Source: Nitrospirota bacterium
GTDB lineage: Bacteria > Nitrospirota_A > Leptospirillia > Leptospirillales > Leptospirillaceae
Direction of reading: 5' to 3'
NCBI GenBank assembly: GCA_021838585.1
Contig: JAKCDE010000016.1
Coordinates: 1 to 23,877 of the forward strand
DNA: 23,877 nt
Part shown: piece after piece, positions 7,470 to 14,386 of the stretch
Layout of the letters: the number at the start of each line of letters is the position of its first letter
Position numbering within the stretch: position 1 is the stretch's first letter
The notes under the pieces: generated by a model
What the model was told of the DNA's origin: nothing
The model's database searches: none
Seen by the model: the letters and a program-made list of their open reading frames with translations, nothing else
Translations under genes and position numbers: made by a program

Positions 7470-8723
7470 TCAGGAAGGGTTCTGAGCGCTCCAGAGAGAG
7501 GAGAGGGGGGCGGCGAAGAGCCGCGCTCCGAAAGGAACCACCCGGTCTCCGTCATAGAGGACGAGCCCCAGAGACAACTCCCTCCCGGCAGCGTCTTCCA
7601 GTCTTTTGAGGCCTCGAAAATCCCGGGGCGTGACCGTCGCGGATGCCTTGATCTCGATTCCGGCGATCCTCCCGCCCTCCTCCTCGACAACGAGATCGAC
7701 CTCCTCCTGGTCCTTGTCCCGGAAGTGGAAGAGTCCCGCGATGTCCTCTTCCCAGGAGGCCTGTTTGAGAATCTCGGAAACCGCGAAGGTCTCGAGAAGG
7801 GGACCGAAACGGGAGCGATCCCGGAAAATCGACTCCTCCGTCACGCCGGTCAGGTTCGCCTGGAGTCCCGAATCGACCAGATGGAGCTTGGGGGCTTTGA
7901 CCAACCGGGATGTCCGGTTGGAATGCCAGGCGGGAAGGCGATGGATAAGAAACAGCCGTTCGAAAACGGACACATAACTCTTTGTGGTCTTCGCATCCAG
8001 TCCGATCTGCCCTCCCCATTGCGTGAAATTCGGGATCTGTCCGGACTGATGCGCCATGAGCCGGAAAAGCGGGAGAAGAAGCTCCCGACGGTCGAGTCTG
8101 GAAATCTCCCGGACATCCCTCAGGAATAGCGCCTCCACATAGTCCCGGACCCACGCGCGCCGTCTCCTGGGATCGGTCCGCCGAAGCATCTCGGGATACC
8201 CGCCGGACAAAACGGTCTTCACGAGCGCCTCCCCGTCGACCGGAAAGACGCAGTCAGGCGGACGACCCGAGAGGATCCGCTTCAGAAATCCCGGCCTTTC
8301 TCCCCGGATTTCCCCTTGGGACAGCGGGAGAAGAGGAACTATTTCCATGCGTCCCGCGAGACTCTCCGAGACGGTCGGAAGGGTCATGATGTCCGCGGAC
8401 CCGGTCAGGAGAAACCGTCCGGGACGTCTGTCTTCATCGACGGCCTTCTTGAGAGAAATCAACAGTTCGGGGGCCCGCTGGATCTCGTCAATGACCGCAA
8501 GGTCGAGTTTCCGGACGAAGCCGGACGGATCGAAGCGGGCAGATTCCCGGACTGTCTCGTCGTCCAGGGTCAGATAAGGGCGTCTGGGCCCGGAAAATTG
8601 GCGCACAAGCGTCGTTTTTCCAGCTTGCCGGGGTCCTGCGACCAATACGACGGGAGTGTCGTTGAGGGCCGTTTCGATCCTTCGGGAAGCAACCCTTGGG
8701 ACATAGAAGTCTGCAAAGTCCAT
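7470..8723 (-). CDS. AAA_14 / DUF4143 family ATPase
   Basis: A 417-residue protein of the widespread AAA+ family with a C-terminal DUF4143 domain; its cellular role is not established. The N-terminus MDFADFYVPRVASRRIETAL is followed by Walker A GPRQAGKTT (30-38), Walker B LAVIDE (75-80) and sensor-like FLLTGSAD (104-111). The DUF4143 part spans about 190-400 and includes EEVDLVV and IEIKAS (357-361), which together resemble the D...ExK core of PD-(D/E)XK folds. Length and domain order are complete for the family. I chose ATG 8723 because the product then begins as its relatives do. In-frame starts upstream (8832, 8921) would translate a 22-bp tandem repeat. No strong ribosome site precedes 8723. 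The gene stands alone on the minus strand beside a broken nucleotidyltransferase, which suggests an accessory region. Solo genes of this family are often mobile. Confidence 0.88.
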   Translation of the reverse strand: MDFADFYVPRVASRRIETALNDTPVVLVAGPRQAGKTTLVRQFSGPRRPYLTLDDETVRESARFDPSGFVRKLDLAVIDEIQRAPELLISLKKAVDEDRRPGRFLLTGSADIMTLPTVSESLAGRMEIVPLLPLSQGEIRGERPGFLKRILSGRPPDCVFPVDGEALVKTVLSGGYPEMLRRTDPRRRRAWVRDYVEALFLRDVREISRLDRRELLLPLFRLMAHQSGQIPNFTQWGGQIGLDAKTTKSYVSVFERLFLIHRLPAWHSNRTSRLVKAPKLHLVDSGLQANLTGVTEESIFRDRSRFGPLLETFAVSEILKQASWEEDIAGLFHFRDKDQEEVDLVVEEEGGRIAGIEIKASATVTPRDFRGLKRLEDAAGRELSLGLVLYDGDRVVPFGARLFAAPLSSLWSAQNPS

Positions 8724-9027
8724 TGCAATCGTCCAATCCGGAATATATTGTCGTCCAATCCGGAATATATTGTCGTCCAATCCGGATTTTAATGAAATCC
8801 TACCATTGAAGATTGCTCCTTTCAATCTCATGTAAATCCTGCTCTGGAATGATCTTTTCGACGGAGAAAAAACGACGGGGACGGAGAGGGGGCGGCACGT
8901 TGCGTCCGGCCCTTCGGACAATAGCGATCTCGATCGTTTCAGTTTCGGGGGGTATTCTGACGGAACCGGGGATTTCGGCTCCGGGACAAGAGCGGGTGAC
9001 CTTTTGCCGGCGATCTTTCTGGCCTTC
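8724..9027. other. Intergenic region between the ATPase and the beta-barrel operon
   Basis: About 300 bp holding the tandem repeats at the ATPase side and otherwise no gene. On the minus strand AAAGGAG followed by an ATG at about 8808 opens only a five-codon frame (MVGFH), so any leader peptide there would be tiny. No clear terminator for the barrel gene ending at 9028 was found. Confidence 0.4.
8729..8786. repeat. 22-bp tandem direct repeat (about 2.6 copies) just upstream of the ATPase start
   Basis: Two exact 22-bp units (8729-8750, 8751-8772) and a 14-nt partial third (8773-8786) share the core TCGTCCAATCCGGAATATAT. The last copy also forms the palindrome AATCCGGATT (8779-8788). The array ends 5 nt before the preferred ATG (8723). 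Period 22 is not a multiple of three and equals two helical turns, fitting a protein-binding array better than coding sequence. The unit includes A/T-rich TATATT on the minus strand that could serve as a -10 element. An operator for autoregulation is inferred. Confidence 0.85.
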
Positions 9028-10218
9028 TCAGAACGGCGTCGAATGGTACCCCATCTTCTTCAGAAGCCATCCGTAGAAAAAGGTCGTGTAGAGCACGTAG
9101 CGCTGCCCCATGAAGGACGAGTCCGCCCCGTAGGGCTGCTGGTAGGCCACGCTCACCTGGTACCAGTCCGCCTGGTAGTTCATCTCGTAGGAGAGGTACC
9201 CCTCCGTCGCCCCGTAATAGCCGTTGTGGGAGAGATTCACCAGCGTCCGGGACTCCACTGCCGGGGTGAGATGCGCCAGAAAGTCCGGCATCTTCACGCC
9301 CTCGATGTCGTGCAGGTACATCAGGCTGTACTCGATCGCCCCGTCGAACCTGAAGGAATCTCCGTAATCGTTGAGACCTGTAAAGTCAGAAAGAGGCATG
9401 GGCCCATTCCCGAAGGGCACGATCCCGGCGACATCGGTCTGGAAGGCGATGGGCCGGAGCCAAAAAGAGGAGAGGTCTCCCAGCCCCTTGTTGAAGACAA
9501 GGTAGGAGTAAAGCGTAAAGGGGTTCCCCTGGGCGACGGGAGAGCCTCCGACCGGTGTAATGCCCCGCATGATGAAGGTCGTGAAGATCTCGTGAGGATC
9601 ATTTTCATAGAGAAGAAGCTTTCCCTGGAGTCCCGCATACTGGAAGCCCGAATATCCCTTTCCCGGAGTCCAGAGATCAATATAATGGGTGTCGACACGG
9701 AGGCTGAAATGATGGGTCAGGCGCTTCTCCAGCATGATCGGCGTGGTGAAGGCGCTTGATCGGCCTGGCATCCCCCCGTAGGCCGGCATGAGGGTGAGCT
9801 GGTTGTCGATATCCCCGTCTTTGACGATCAGGGGCTCGAGAAAGATCCGGTTTCCCGCATGGGCGATGCCGCTTGCCAGCATCCCGGTCGTCGTTGAGGG
9901 GGCCACCGGCAAGGCCCCCGGATGATCGACGAGCGGATCCCCTAAAGGTGCGGGGGGTGAAGATGGAGGCCCCTGACCGGAATACGGGTCGGAACTTCCC
10001 GGAGTTTGCGGTTCGGGGGCAGAGCCAGCAAGAGGTGAGGAGCCGCCTGCGGCCATGGCAGACGGGGGGACGGACAGAATCAAAAGGCCAAAAAGAATCA
10101 TGGACAGACCCGGATGTTTGGTCAAACAGAAAAGACGTATCTTCCCTTTCTTGAAGACAAAAAACAGAGTCGTCAAATGTCGGGTGTTTTCGAGAAATCT
10201 CTTCATGAAGCCACGCAT
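9028..10218 (-). CDS. Outer-membrane beta-barrel protein, third gene of lipoprotein/barrel operon
   Basis: A predicted outer-membrane channel-like protein of 396 residues; substrate unknown. A long basic n-region precedes the hydrophobic signal core (about 39-53, SMILFGLLILSVPPS) with cleavage near AMA (about residue 56). Next comes a Pro/Ser/Gly-rich periplasmic stretch (57-105), then alternating beta-strands rich in aromatics and ending GYHSTPF with a terminal Phe typical of barrels. FLEPLIVKDGD and later strands recall the PF13557-type (MetA-pathway) outer-membrane family, a tentative match. Starts: AGGAG is 10 nt from ATG 10218 and 4 nt from GTG 10224; I prefer 10218. The gene is 29 nt after another barrel gene on the same strand and surely co-transcribed. 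The two barrels may be distant paralogues. Confidence 0.8.
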   Translation of the reverse strand: MRGFMKRFLENTRHLTTLFFVFKKGKIRLFCLTKHPGLSMILFGLLILSVPPSAMAAGGSSPLAGSAPEPQTPGSSDPYSGQGPPSSPPAPLGDPLVDHPGALPVAPSTTTGMLASGIAHAGNRIFLEPLIVKDGDIDNQLTLMPAYGGMPGRSSAFTTPIMLEKRLTHHFSLRVDTHYIDLWTPGKGYSGFQYAGLQGKLLLYENDPHEIFTTFIMRGITPVGGSPVAQGNPFTLYSYLVFNKGLGDLSSFWLRPIAFQTDVAGIVPFGNGPMPLSDFTGLNDYGDSFRFDGAIEYSLMYLHDIEGVKMPDFLAHLTPAVESRTLVNLSHNGYYGATEGYLSYEMNYQADWYQVSVAYQQPYGADSSFMGQRYVLYTTFFYGWLLKKMGYHSTPF

Positions 10219-10247
10219 GGACACACATCTCCTAAGAGGGGTGGAAA

Positions 10248-11357
10248 CTACATGCCCCGGTACCCGAAGGGGCCATTAAAGTAAAGGGTGGCGGTTCCCA
10301 TGGGGGTATAGGTGCGGGGATAGTTCGACTGATAGACCGGAAGGGCTACCCCGGCTCCCCAGGTCACTGCGAATTTCTGGGTGTGGGGCCAGGTGACCTC
10401 CATCTCCGGGGCGAGCCAGAAGTAGGACCAGGAGGGAGCGTTGGCGTTGCCGAAGAAGAGATTCGTCCCGCTCTGGCTCTCCCCGTAGAACTCGAGGAGG
10501 TACCCCGCCCCCCATTCGGTGTTGATCACATGCTCGAAGGCCCCGGCATAGTATGTCAGATTGCCGTCCACCATGTGGAGGCTGGCGGTACTTCCGAAGG
10601 GAATCTGGGTGATGCCGTTGTTATAGGTGTACCCGGCCCCGACGGTCGAGGGGTTCTCCACGATGTCCCCCACCTGCAGATAGAACATGAAGGGCTTGAC
10701 GTGCTTATGAACCAGGACAAAAACCCCCTCGTTGAAGGTGCCGTTTCCCAGCTGGTCGGTGCCGTAGTCCTGGGGATTCAGGTTCTGGTACTGGCCGGAG
10801 GGGATCCAGAAGTCGAAGGTGAGCGCGATGGCCGGCATGGCGAGCGGCAGATAGACGTTGGCGTCGCTCGTGAGCTCCCACTTGATCTCGAAGTGGGTGT
10901 TGCCCACACCGAAGTGGCTCGCCGAATGGTCGATGCCCTGGGAGGGATCGACCCCCTGCCAGTTCTGGTCGAGCGGCAGGTAGGTGTCGAGCTCGAGATT
11001 GTGGCCCAGCCCCACCGCCAGCCGCATCGGCATCGAGAGCGACGAGGCGGCGATTCCGGGGTTTATGAAGTCATAGGCGAAGGGCTCGAGATACCACGAG
11101 CCGATCGGCTCCACCTCGGCGGTTCCGGTAAAGAACGGCCCGCTCGTGTTGGGACCCCAGGGAAGAAACGGAGGGGCCAGGGCCTGGAAGTCCCTGGCCA
11201 TCTCGGCGTCGTCCGAGAACGGTAAGACGAATCCCCCGCTTCCCGCATCGAGCGGATCGGCCTGAACCGGAGCGGGACACAGCTCCGGACAAAGGACGAA
11301 AGCCAGCAGGATCCCTGCAAAAAAGCACAAGGATCTCCCCCTCATTGTCTCCATCAT
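10248..11357 (-). CDS. Outer-membrane beta-barrel protein, second gene of lipoprotein/barrel operon
   Basis: A 369-residue predicted outer-membrane protein of unknown cargo. The signal peptide (SLCFFAGILLAFVLCPELCPAP) is cleaved near VQA. The mature part starts with a Pro/Asp-rich segment and then enters strands beginning EVEPIGSWYLEPFAYDFINP. It continues with paired strands separated by Gly/Asn/Pro turns up to the C-terminal YFNGPFGYRGM. No single conserved domain is certain; the opening motif is like that of the adjoining barrel at 9028-10218. ATG 11357 has AGGAG 8 nt upstream, and a second ATG follows directly. The gene starts 33 nt after the TPR lipoprotein stop, so the three genes form one operon. 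The final residue is Met instead of the usual aromatic, so assembly into the outer membrane is likely but not proven. Confidence 0.8.
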   Translation of the reverse strand: MMETMRGRSLCFFAGILLAFVLCPELCPAPVQADPLDAGSGGFVLPFSDDAEMARDFQALAPPFLPWGPNTSGPFFTGTAEVEPIGSWYLEPFAYDFINPGIAASSLSMPMRLAVGLGHNLELDTYLPLDQNWQGVDPSQGIDHSASHFGVGNTHFEIKWELTSDANVYLPLAMPAIALTFDFWIPSGQYQNLNPQDYGTDQLGNGTFNEGVFVLVHKHVKPFMFYLQVGDIVENPSTVGAGYTYNNGITQIPFGSTASLHMVDGNLTYYAGAFEHVINTEWGAGYLLEFYGESQSGTNLFFGNANAPSWSYFWLAPEMEVTWPHTQKFAVTWGAGVALPVYQSNYPRTYTPMGTATLYFNGPFGYRGM

Positions 11358-11390
11358 GTCATGCACTCCTGGCAAAGAGGTAACGGGAGG

Positions 11391-11924
11391 TTAACGGGAA
11401 ATCGTCTGCCCGGGAAGGGGGGTCTCGTCGTGTTTTTCAAGGAGAACGGCCATGGCCCGTGCGTTCTGCCCGTTGTGGATCAGGGCCTTGGCCAGCATTT
11501 TCCGGTAGCCGTGGGGCCAGGTGCGCCGGGGCTCGATGAGAGAGAGAAGGGCAAGGGCGCGATGATACTGATGGTCGGCGATGAGAATGCGGGCCTCGTT
11601 CAGAATGTAGGGCTCATCATTGTCGTTTGACCGGAGAGCCCGGGCCTGCTCAAGAAAGCCGACCGCCTTCCGGGAATCGCCTTCCTTGAATTCGATGTAG
11701 GCCATGTTGTTGAGGATCGTCGGATCGGTGGGGTTGTCCCGAAGAGCCTGCCTGAGGTCCGACTCCGCCTCCTCGATCTGGCCGTTTCTGATTTCCGAGT
11801 AGGCCTTCTGCTCGTGCAGATAAGCCCTCACGGCCGGCTCCGTCGTGGCCGCGCACCCCGTCAGGAACAGGGCCAGGAGAAGGCTGCCCGGAACGCCATG
11901 AACCGTTCTCTTGATATCCATCAT
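11391..11924 (-). CDS. TPR-repeat lipoprotein, first gene of lipoprotein/barrel operon
   Basis: A 177-residue lipoprotein: hydrophobic stretch SLLLALFL and lipobox LTGC put the lipidated Cys at residue 24. Ala at +2 permits outer-membrane sorting. Helical repeats follow (about 28-165): AYSEIRNGQIEEAESDLRQAL-NPTDPTILNNMAYIEFKEGD and then HQYHRALALLSLIEP, the A/G/Y pattern of tetratricopeptide repeats, which bind other proteins. Tandem ATG codons at 11924 and 11921 have AGGAG 3 nt and 6 nt upstream. It resembles PilF/BamD-like TPR lipoproteins only in general form. It heads an operon with two barrel proteins, so a role in their assembly or in a shared envelope complex is a fair inference. A strong promoter lies about 100 nt upstream. 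Confidence 0.85.
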   Translation of the reverse strand: MMDIKRTVHGVPGSLLLALFLTGCAATTEPAVRAYLHEQKAYSEIRNGQIEEAESDLRQALRDNPTDPTILNNMAYIEFKEGDSRKAVGFLEQARALRSNDNDEPYILNEARILIADHQYHRALALLSLIEPRRTWPHGYRKMLAKALIHNGQNARAMAVLLEKHDETPLPGQTISR

Positions 11925-12491
11925 CGACTCCTTTTTATTCGTGATCCCTCGATCAAGATTCATGTGGGGAGGCAGGAAACAGGATCCCATCCCGTCTCCT
12001 CCTTCCTGAATAGATACTTCATCTCATAATAGTTGAGAGTTTGTCTCATTACAAGAGACGCCCAAGGGCACCCGGAGCCGTCAGGATATCCCCCAACACC
12101 TCCATGAAGCGACGAACTGATTCCATGATTTTTTCAAATGTCACAAAGAGGTTTCGCATTTTCCCATCTCCTTCCCCGCCGGCGCAGAAAACAGGCGACC
12201 ACAGGACAGCCATCGCTCCTTTGGGCACATGCGCGCAGCAGAATTTTGTTTCGTTGATTTTTTGTGTCTTTCGACTTTGAATTGAAGCGGGGAAGGAATG
12301 GAAAAAGGCGAGACTCAGGGAAGAGCGTGGGACAACGTGAGTGCTGTCAGACTGTCTTCATCCTGCCTCCTTCTTTCCGTCCGTCCCCGGACTGGGGCCG
12401 TCGTCCATACGATTCTCCTTGTCTTTCAGGTTATTCCGAGGGGGCACCCGTTCCCGGGCCGGACCGACACCCCCTATTGACGTCCACTCGC
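11925..12491. other. Leader and intergenic region upstream of the lipoprotein operon
   Basis: No gene was found. The left part (to 12060) is the 5' leader and promoter of the lipoprotein operon. From 12060 to 12491 there are only short frames without ribosome sites, up to the IS605-like end at 12492. TTGACGTCC occurs twice (12477-12485 and 12492-12500), the second at the element edge. Confidence 0.45.
12022..12058 (-). promoter_or_regulatory. Sigma70-type promoter overlaid by TCTCA/TGAGA half-sites, lipoprotein operon
   Basis: On the minus strand -35 TTGTAA (12054-12049), a 17-nt spacer and -10 TATTAT (12031-12026) give a good promoter with a leader of about 95 nt. Alternating half-sites cover it: TCTCA 12022-12026, TGAGA 12034-12038, TCTCA 12044-12048, GAGA 12055-12058. 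Adjacent pairs are inverted repeats. A dimeric regulator binding here would block RNA polymerase; which regulator is unknown. Confidence 0.6.
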
Positions 12492-12668
12492 TTGACGTCC
12501 TCCCCTCCGTGAAGGAAGGGGATTCCTTCCTGCCATCTCCCCGGTAGGACACGGGGATGGATTCGCCGACCTGAACGGTCAGGCGACGAACTCGCCGGGT
12601 TGCCCCGGCGAACAGGCGCTACGTGCGTGCCCCGCCCTGAAGGGCGAGGGTTGCCGCGCGATTGGATC
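12492..12668 (-). mobile_element. Solo IS200/IS605-like right end (omega-RNA-like hairpins), no transposase
   Basis: Read on the minus strand the block ends in a bulged hairpin CCCCTTCC...GGAGGGG followed by AGGACGTCAAG, the familiar terminus of tnpB-type IS605 elements. Further inside are two more hairpins: CGCCGGGGCAACCCGGCG (about 12594-12611) and CGCCCTTCAGGGCG (about 12633-12646). A compact hairpin series at the 3' end matches the place where IS605 elements encode the TnpB guide RNA. No tnpA or tnpB body is present: the inner side runs into the end of the csoR-like gene at 12676. Best explained as a deletion remnant or a non-autonomous derivative. The family call rests on remembered end patterns. 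Confidence 0.55.
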
Positions 12669-12675
12669 AAGGCCC

Positions 12676-12963
12676 TTACTTGAGATAGCGCTTCACGACC
12701 TCGACGACATCCTCGACCGCCCGTTCGCGGTCAAGACGGGACGTGGCCTCGTCCGCAAGTATATGCTCTCGGATATGTCCCTCAATCAGTTCGCACATGA
12801 GCCCGTTCAGGGCCCCCCTCACGGAGGCCACCGTCTGAAGGATCAGAGACACGTCTTCGCCCTCTCCGGTGGTTCCTTCGAGCAACCGCTCCAGAGCCTC
12901 GACCTGCCCGCCGATCTTCCGGACGCGCTCCACGAGCTTTTTCTGATTCTTGACCGTATGCAA
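12676..12963 (-). CDS. CsoR/RcnR/FrmR-family metal- or aldehyde-responsive repressor
   Basis: A 95-residue all-helical repressor of the DUF156 family: RVRKIGGQVEALERLLEG (13-30) and TVASVRGALNGLMCELIEGH (44-63) are diagnostic. It ends at the family's normal length. These tetramers bind G-tract operators and release DNA on binding metal (RcnR, CsoR) or formaldehyde (FrmR). Aligned to RcnR (from memory), His2, His63 and His67 match ligand positions, but the near-invariant Cys (RcnR Cys35) is Val38. The only Cys is Cys57. The effector may therefore differ. Start is TTG at 12963: AAAGGA lies 6 nt upstream, and MHTVK then aligns with the RcnR N-terminus. A CDF efflux gene lies 127 nt upstream on the same strand. 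Its own promoter carries a matching operator. The IS605-like remnant begins right after its stop. Confidence 0.9.
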   Translation of the reverse strand: MHTVKNQKKLVERVRKIGGQVEALERLLEGTTGEGEDVSLILQTVASVRGALNGLMCELIEGHIREHILADEATSRLDRERAVEDVVEVVKRYLK

Positions 12964-12990
12964 TTCGAATCCTTTCTTTCTGTATGAGCC

Positions 12991-13019
12991 AATATATACT
13001 CCCCCTCCCTACCTGTCAA
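12991..13019 (-). promoter_or_regulatory. Near-consensus sigma70-type promoter of the csoR/rcnR-like gene
   Basis: On the minus strand -35 TTGACA (13019-13014, perfect), a 17-nt spacer and -10 TATATT (12996-12991). The predicted leader to the TTG start is about 20-25 nt. The spacer is filled by a G-tract operator, so the gene is probably autorepressed. Confidence 0.75.
12997..13011. promoter_or_regulatory. RcnR-type G-tract operator in the repressor's own promoter
   Basis: Plus strand TACTCCCCCTCCCTA; minus strand TAGGGAGGGGGAGTA. The known RcnR site is TACT-G6-N-AGTA, also 15 bp. The match is one exact TACT/AGTA flank, the same length and a G-rich centre; the other flank is imperfect. It lies exactly between the -35 and -10. 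Confidence 0.55.
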
Positions 13020-13090
13020 GCCTCCGAAATGCATCCCAAAACCTTGTCCAAAGCCTGCATGGAAGCTTTGTTCAGGACCGCAGTCCCGAT

Positions 13091-14071
13091 TCAATCCGCC
13101 GGGCGGCAACGGACGTCCGCCTCCCCGAGAAACGGGACCGTCCGCCGAAGTTCTTCCTCTAGGATTTTTCCGATCTCCTCCATCTCCTTTGCAGACAGTC
13201 GAGGATCCACCGACAGGTCGACGTCGCCCAAAATGCGATGTCCGGACCAGCGGGCCCGAACGCGGGGGACCGAACGGACACCGGGAGCCTTTGCCGCGAC
13301 CTCCCGGATCCGGTCGAGATGCTCGGGCTCGATCGCATCCAGAAGCCGGAGACCAAGGGGTCGGACCGCACTTACCGCGATGGTCAGAATGACAAGTCCG
13401 ATGGCCAAGCCGGCCAGAGGATCAATCAGAGGATGTCCCGATACGGAACCGACGACCCCGACCAGGACCATGAGACTGGTCAGCCCATCGATCCGCGAAT
13501 GCTGACCGTCGGCGACCAGTGCGGCCGAGCCGATCTGGCGACCGGTGGTGATCCGGATCTGCGCGACCGATTCGTTTCCGACAAATCCCACGATGGCCGC
13601 CGCGGCCACCCATCCCGGATGGAGGATCGGTCCGGGTGAAAAGAATCGAAGGGACGCCTCGTAGATCGCCGTGCATGCCGAGAGGAAGACGACGGCCAGG
13701 ACGACGATTCCCGCGATATCCTCGGCCTTCCCGTACCCGTAGGTAAAGCGGGATGTCGCGCCGCGGCGGAGGAGGACAAAAGCGATCCAGAGGGGGATGC
13801 TCGTCATCGCGTCGGCGAAATTGTGCAGGGCGTCCGAAAGAAGCGCCACCGATCCCGAGAGGACGACGATCGAACTTTGGAGAAGGGCTGTGGCAAATAG
13901 GCCTGCCATGGACACTTTCAACGTCCGAAGGCCGCGGGCGTCCCCTTCCATGGCGGCATCCACCTCAACCGTGGAATGATGCGCATGCCCCGATATCCGG
14001 TGAAGCCATTGTCCCACCTTCGTTCTCGCCAGGAACTCCGGACCGTGGTCGTGGTGATCGTGGGTCTTCAT
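13091..14071 (-). CDS. Cation diffusion facilitator (CDF) metal-efflux transporter
   Basis: A 326-residue inner-membrane metal/proton antiporter. A His-rich N-terminus (HDHHDHG; GHAHH) is followed by about six transmembrane helices (55-240) and a C-terminal cytoplasmic domain (245-320) with PGVRSVPRVRARWSGHRILGDVDLSVDP. The metal site is visible as SDALHNFAD in TM2 (His83/Asp87) and ADGQHSRID in TM5 (His191/Asp195), the double HxxxD arrangement usual in Zn-type CDFs. Specificity for Zn, Fe, Co or Ni cannot be decided. ATG 14071 has AAGGAG 10 nt upstream; an in-frame extension to 14251 has no support. The csoR/rcnR-like gene follows on the same strand and both promoters carry a similar operator, so metal-induced derepression is the likely control. 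Confidence 0.93.
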   Translation of the reverse strand: MKTHDHHDHGPEFLARTKVGQWLHRISGHAHHSTVEVDAAMEGDARGLRTLKVSMAGLFATALLQSSIVVLSGSVALLSDALHNFADAMTSIPLWIAFVLLRRGATSRFTYGYGKAEDIAGIVVLAVVFLSACTAIYEASLRFFSPGPILHPGWVAAAAIVGFVGNESVAQIRITTGRQIGSAALVADGQHSRIDGLTSLMVLVGVVGSVSGHPLIDPLAGLAIGLVILTIAVSAVRPLGLRLLDAIEPEHLDRIREVAAKAPGVRSVPRVRARWSGHRILGDVDLSVDPRLSAKEMEEIGKILEEELRRTVPFLGEADVRCRPAD

Positions 14072-14149
14072 AAATCTCGCGCTCCTTGTGATTTTCCCCG
14101 GAGGCCCCCCGAAACGGGAAGCAGGGATGATCCCGGGGACAAAATAGGC

Positions 14150-14164
14150 TACTGGGGTACAGTA
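14150..14164. promoter_or_regulatory. RcnR-type operator over the -10 of the CDF gene
   Basis: Plus strand TACTGGGGTACAGTA: 15 bp with exact TACT and AGTA flanks as in the E. coli RcnR site TACT-G6-N-AGTA. It is also an inverted repeat (TACTG / CAGTA around GGGTA). It overlaps the -10 element and predicted transcription start of the CDF gene. Confidence 0.6.
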
Positions 14165-14189
14165 TAAAGAAGGTCCGGAAGGAAGTCCA
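14161..14189 (-). promoter_or_regulatory. Predicted promoter of the CDF transporter gene
   Basis: On the minus strand -35 TGGACT (14189-14184), a 17-nt spacer and -10 TATACT (14166-14161). The leader to ATG 14071 is about 80 nt. The overlapping operator strengthens the call. Confidence 0.55.
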
Positions 14190-14386
14190 TCCTTATTCCA
14201 GTTTTCAGGGTCCGATTCGCCGGATCGGGAAAAACCGGACGCCCGTCTCAAAACAGGAAATCTTTTTCAAGGGAGGCGGGACACATCGAAGAGGATTGAG
14301 GGGGAGTGAGTTCCTCTCAAAGGGGGAGGAACTACCGGCTGAAGTGGAGGGAAGAAGGTCCCCAGAAAGGAAGACCCCCCGATCTG

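Larger units (their letters stand above)
14072..14386. other. Region between phoU and the CDF gene
   Basis: No gene was found. It holds the CDF promoter and operator (14150-14189) and, nearer phoU, the hairpin AGTTCCTC / GAGGAACT (14309-14316 with 14326-14333, 9-nt loop). The hairpin lacks a T-run on either strand, so it is at most a weak or factor-aided end of the pst transcript. Confidence 0.45.

Noticed and set aside
8729..8786. CRISPR-like array
   Set aside because: The repeats are contiguous without spacers and fewer than three copies.
10383..11225. Plus-strand frame of 280 codons
   Set aside because: Antisense of the second barrel gene; no ribosome site, domain or signal sequence.
12431..12670. 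Minus-strand 79-codon frame across the IS605-like end
   Set aside because: It reads through the hairpins and has no recognisable TnpB domain; better treated as the non-coding element end.
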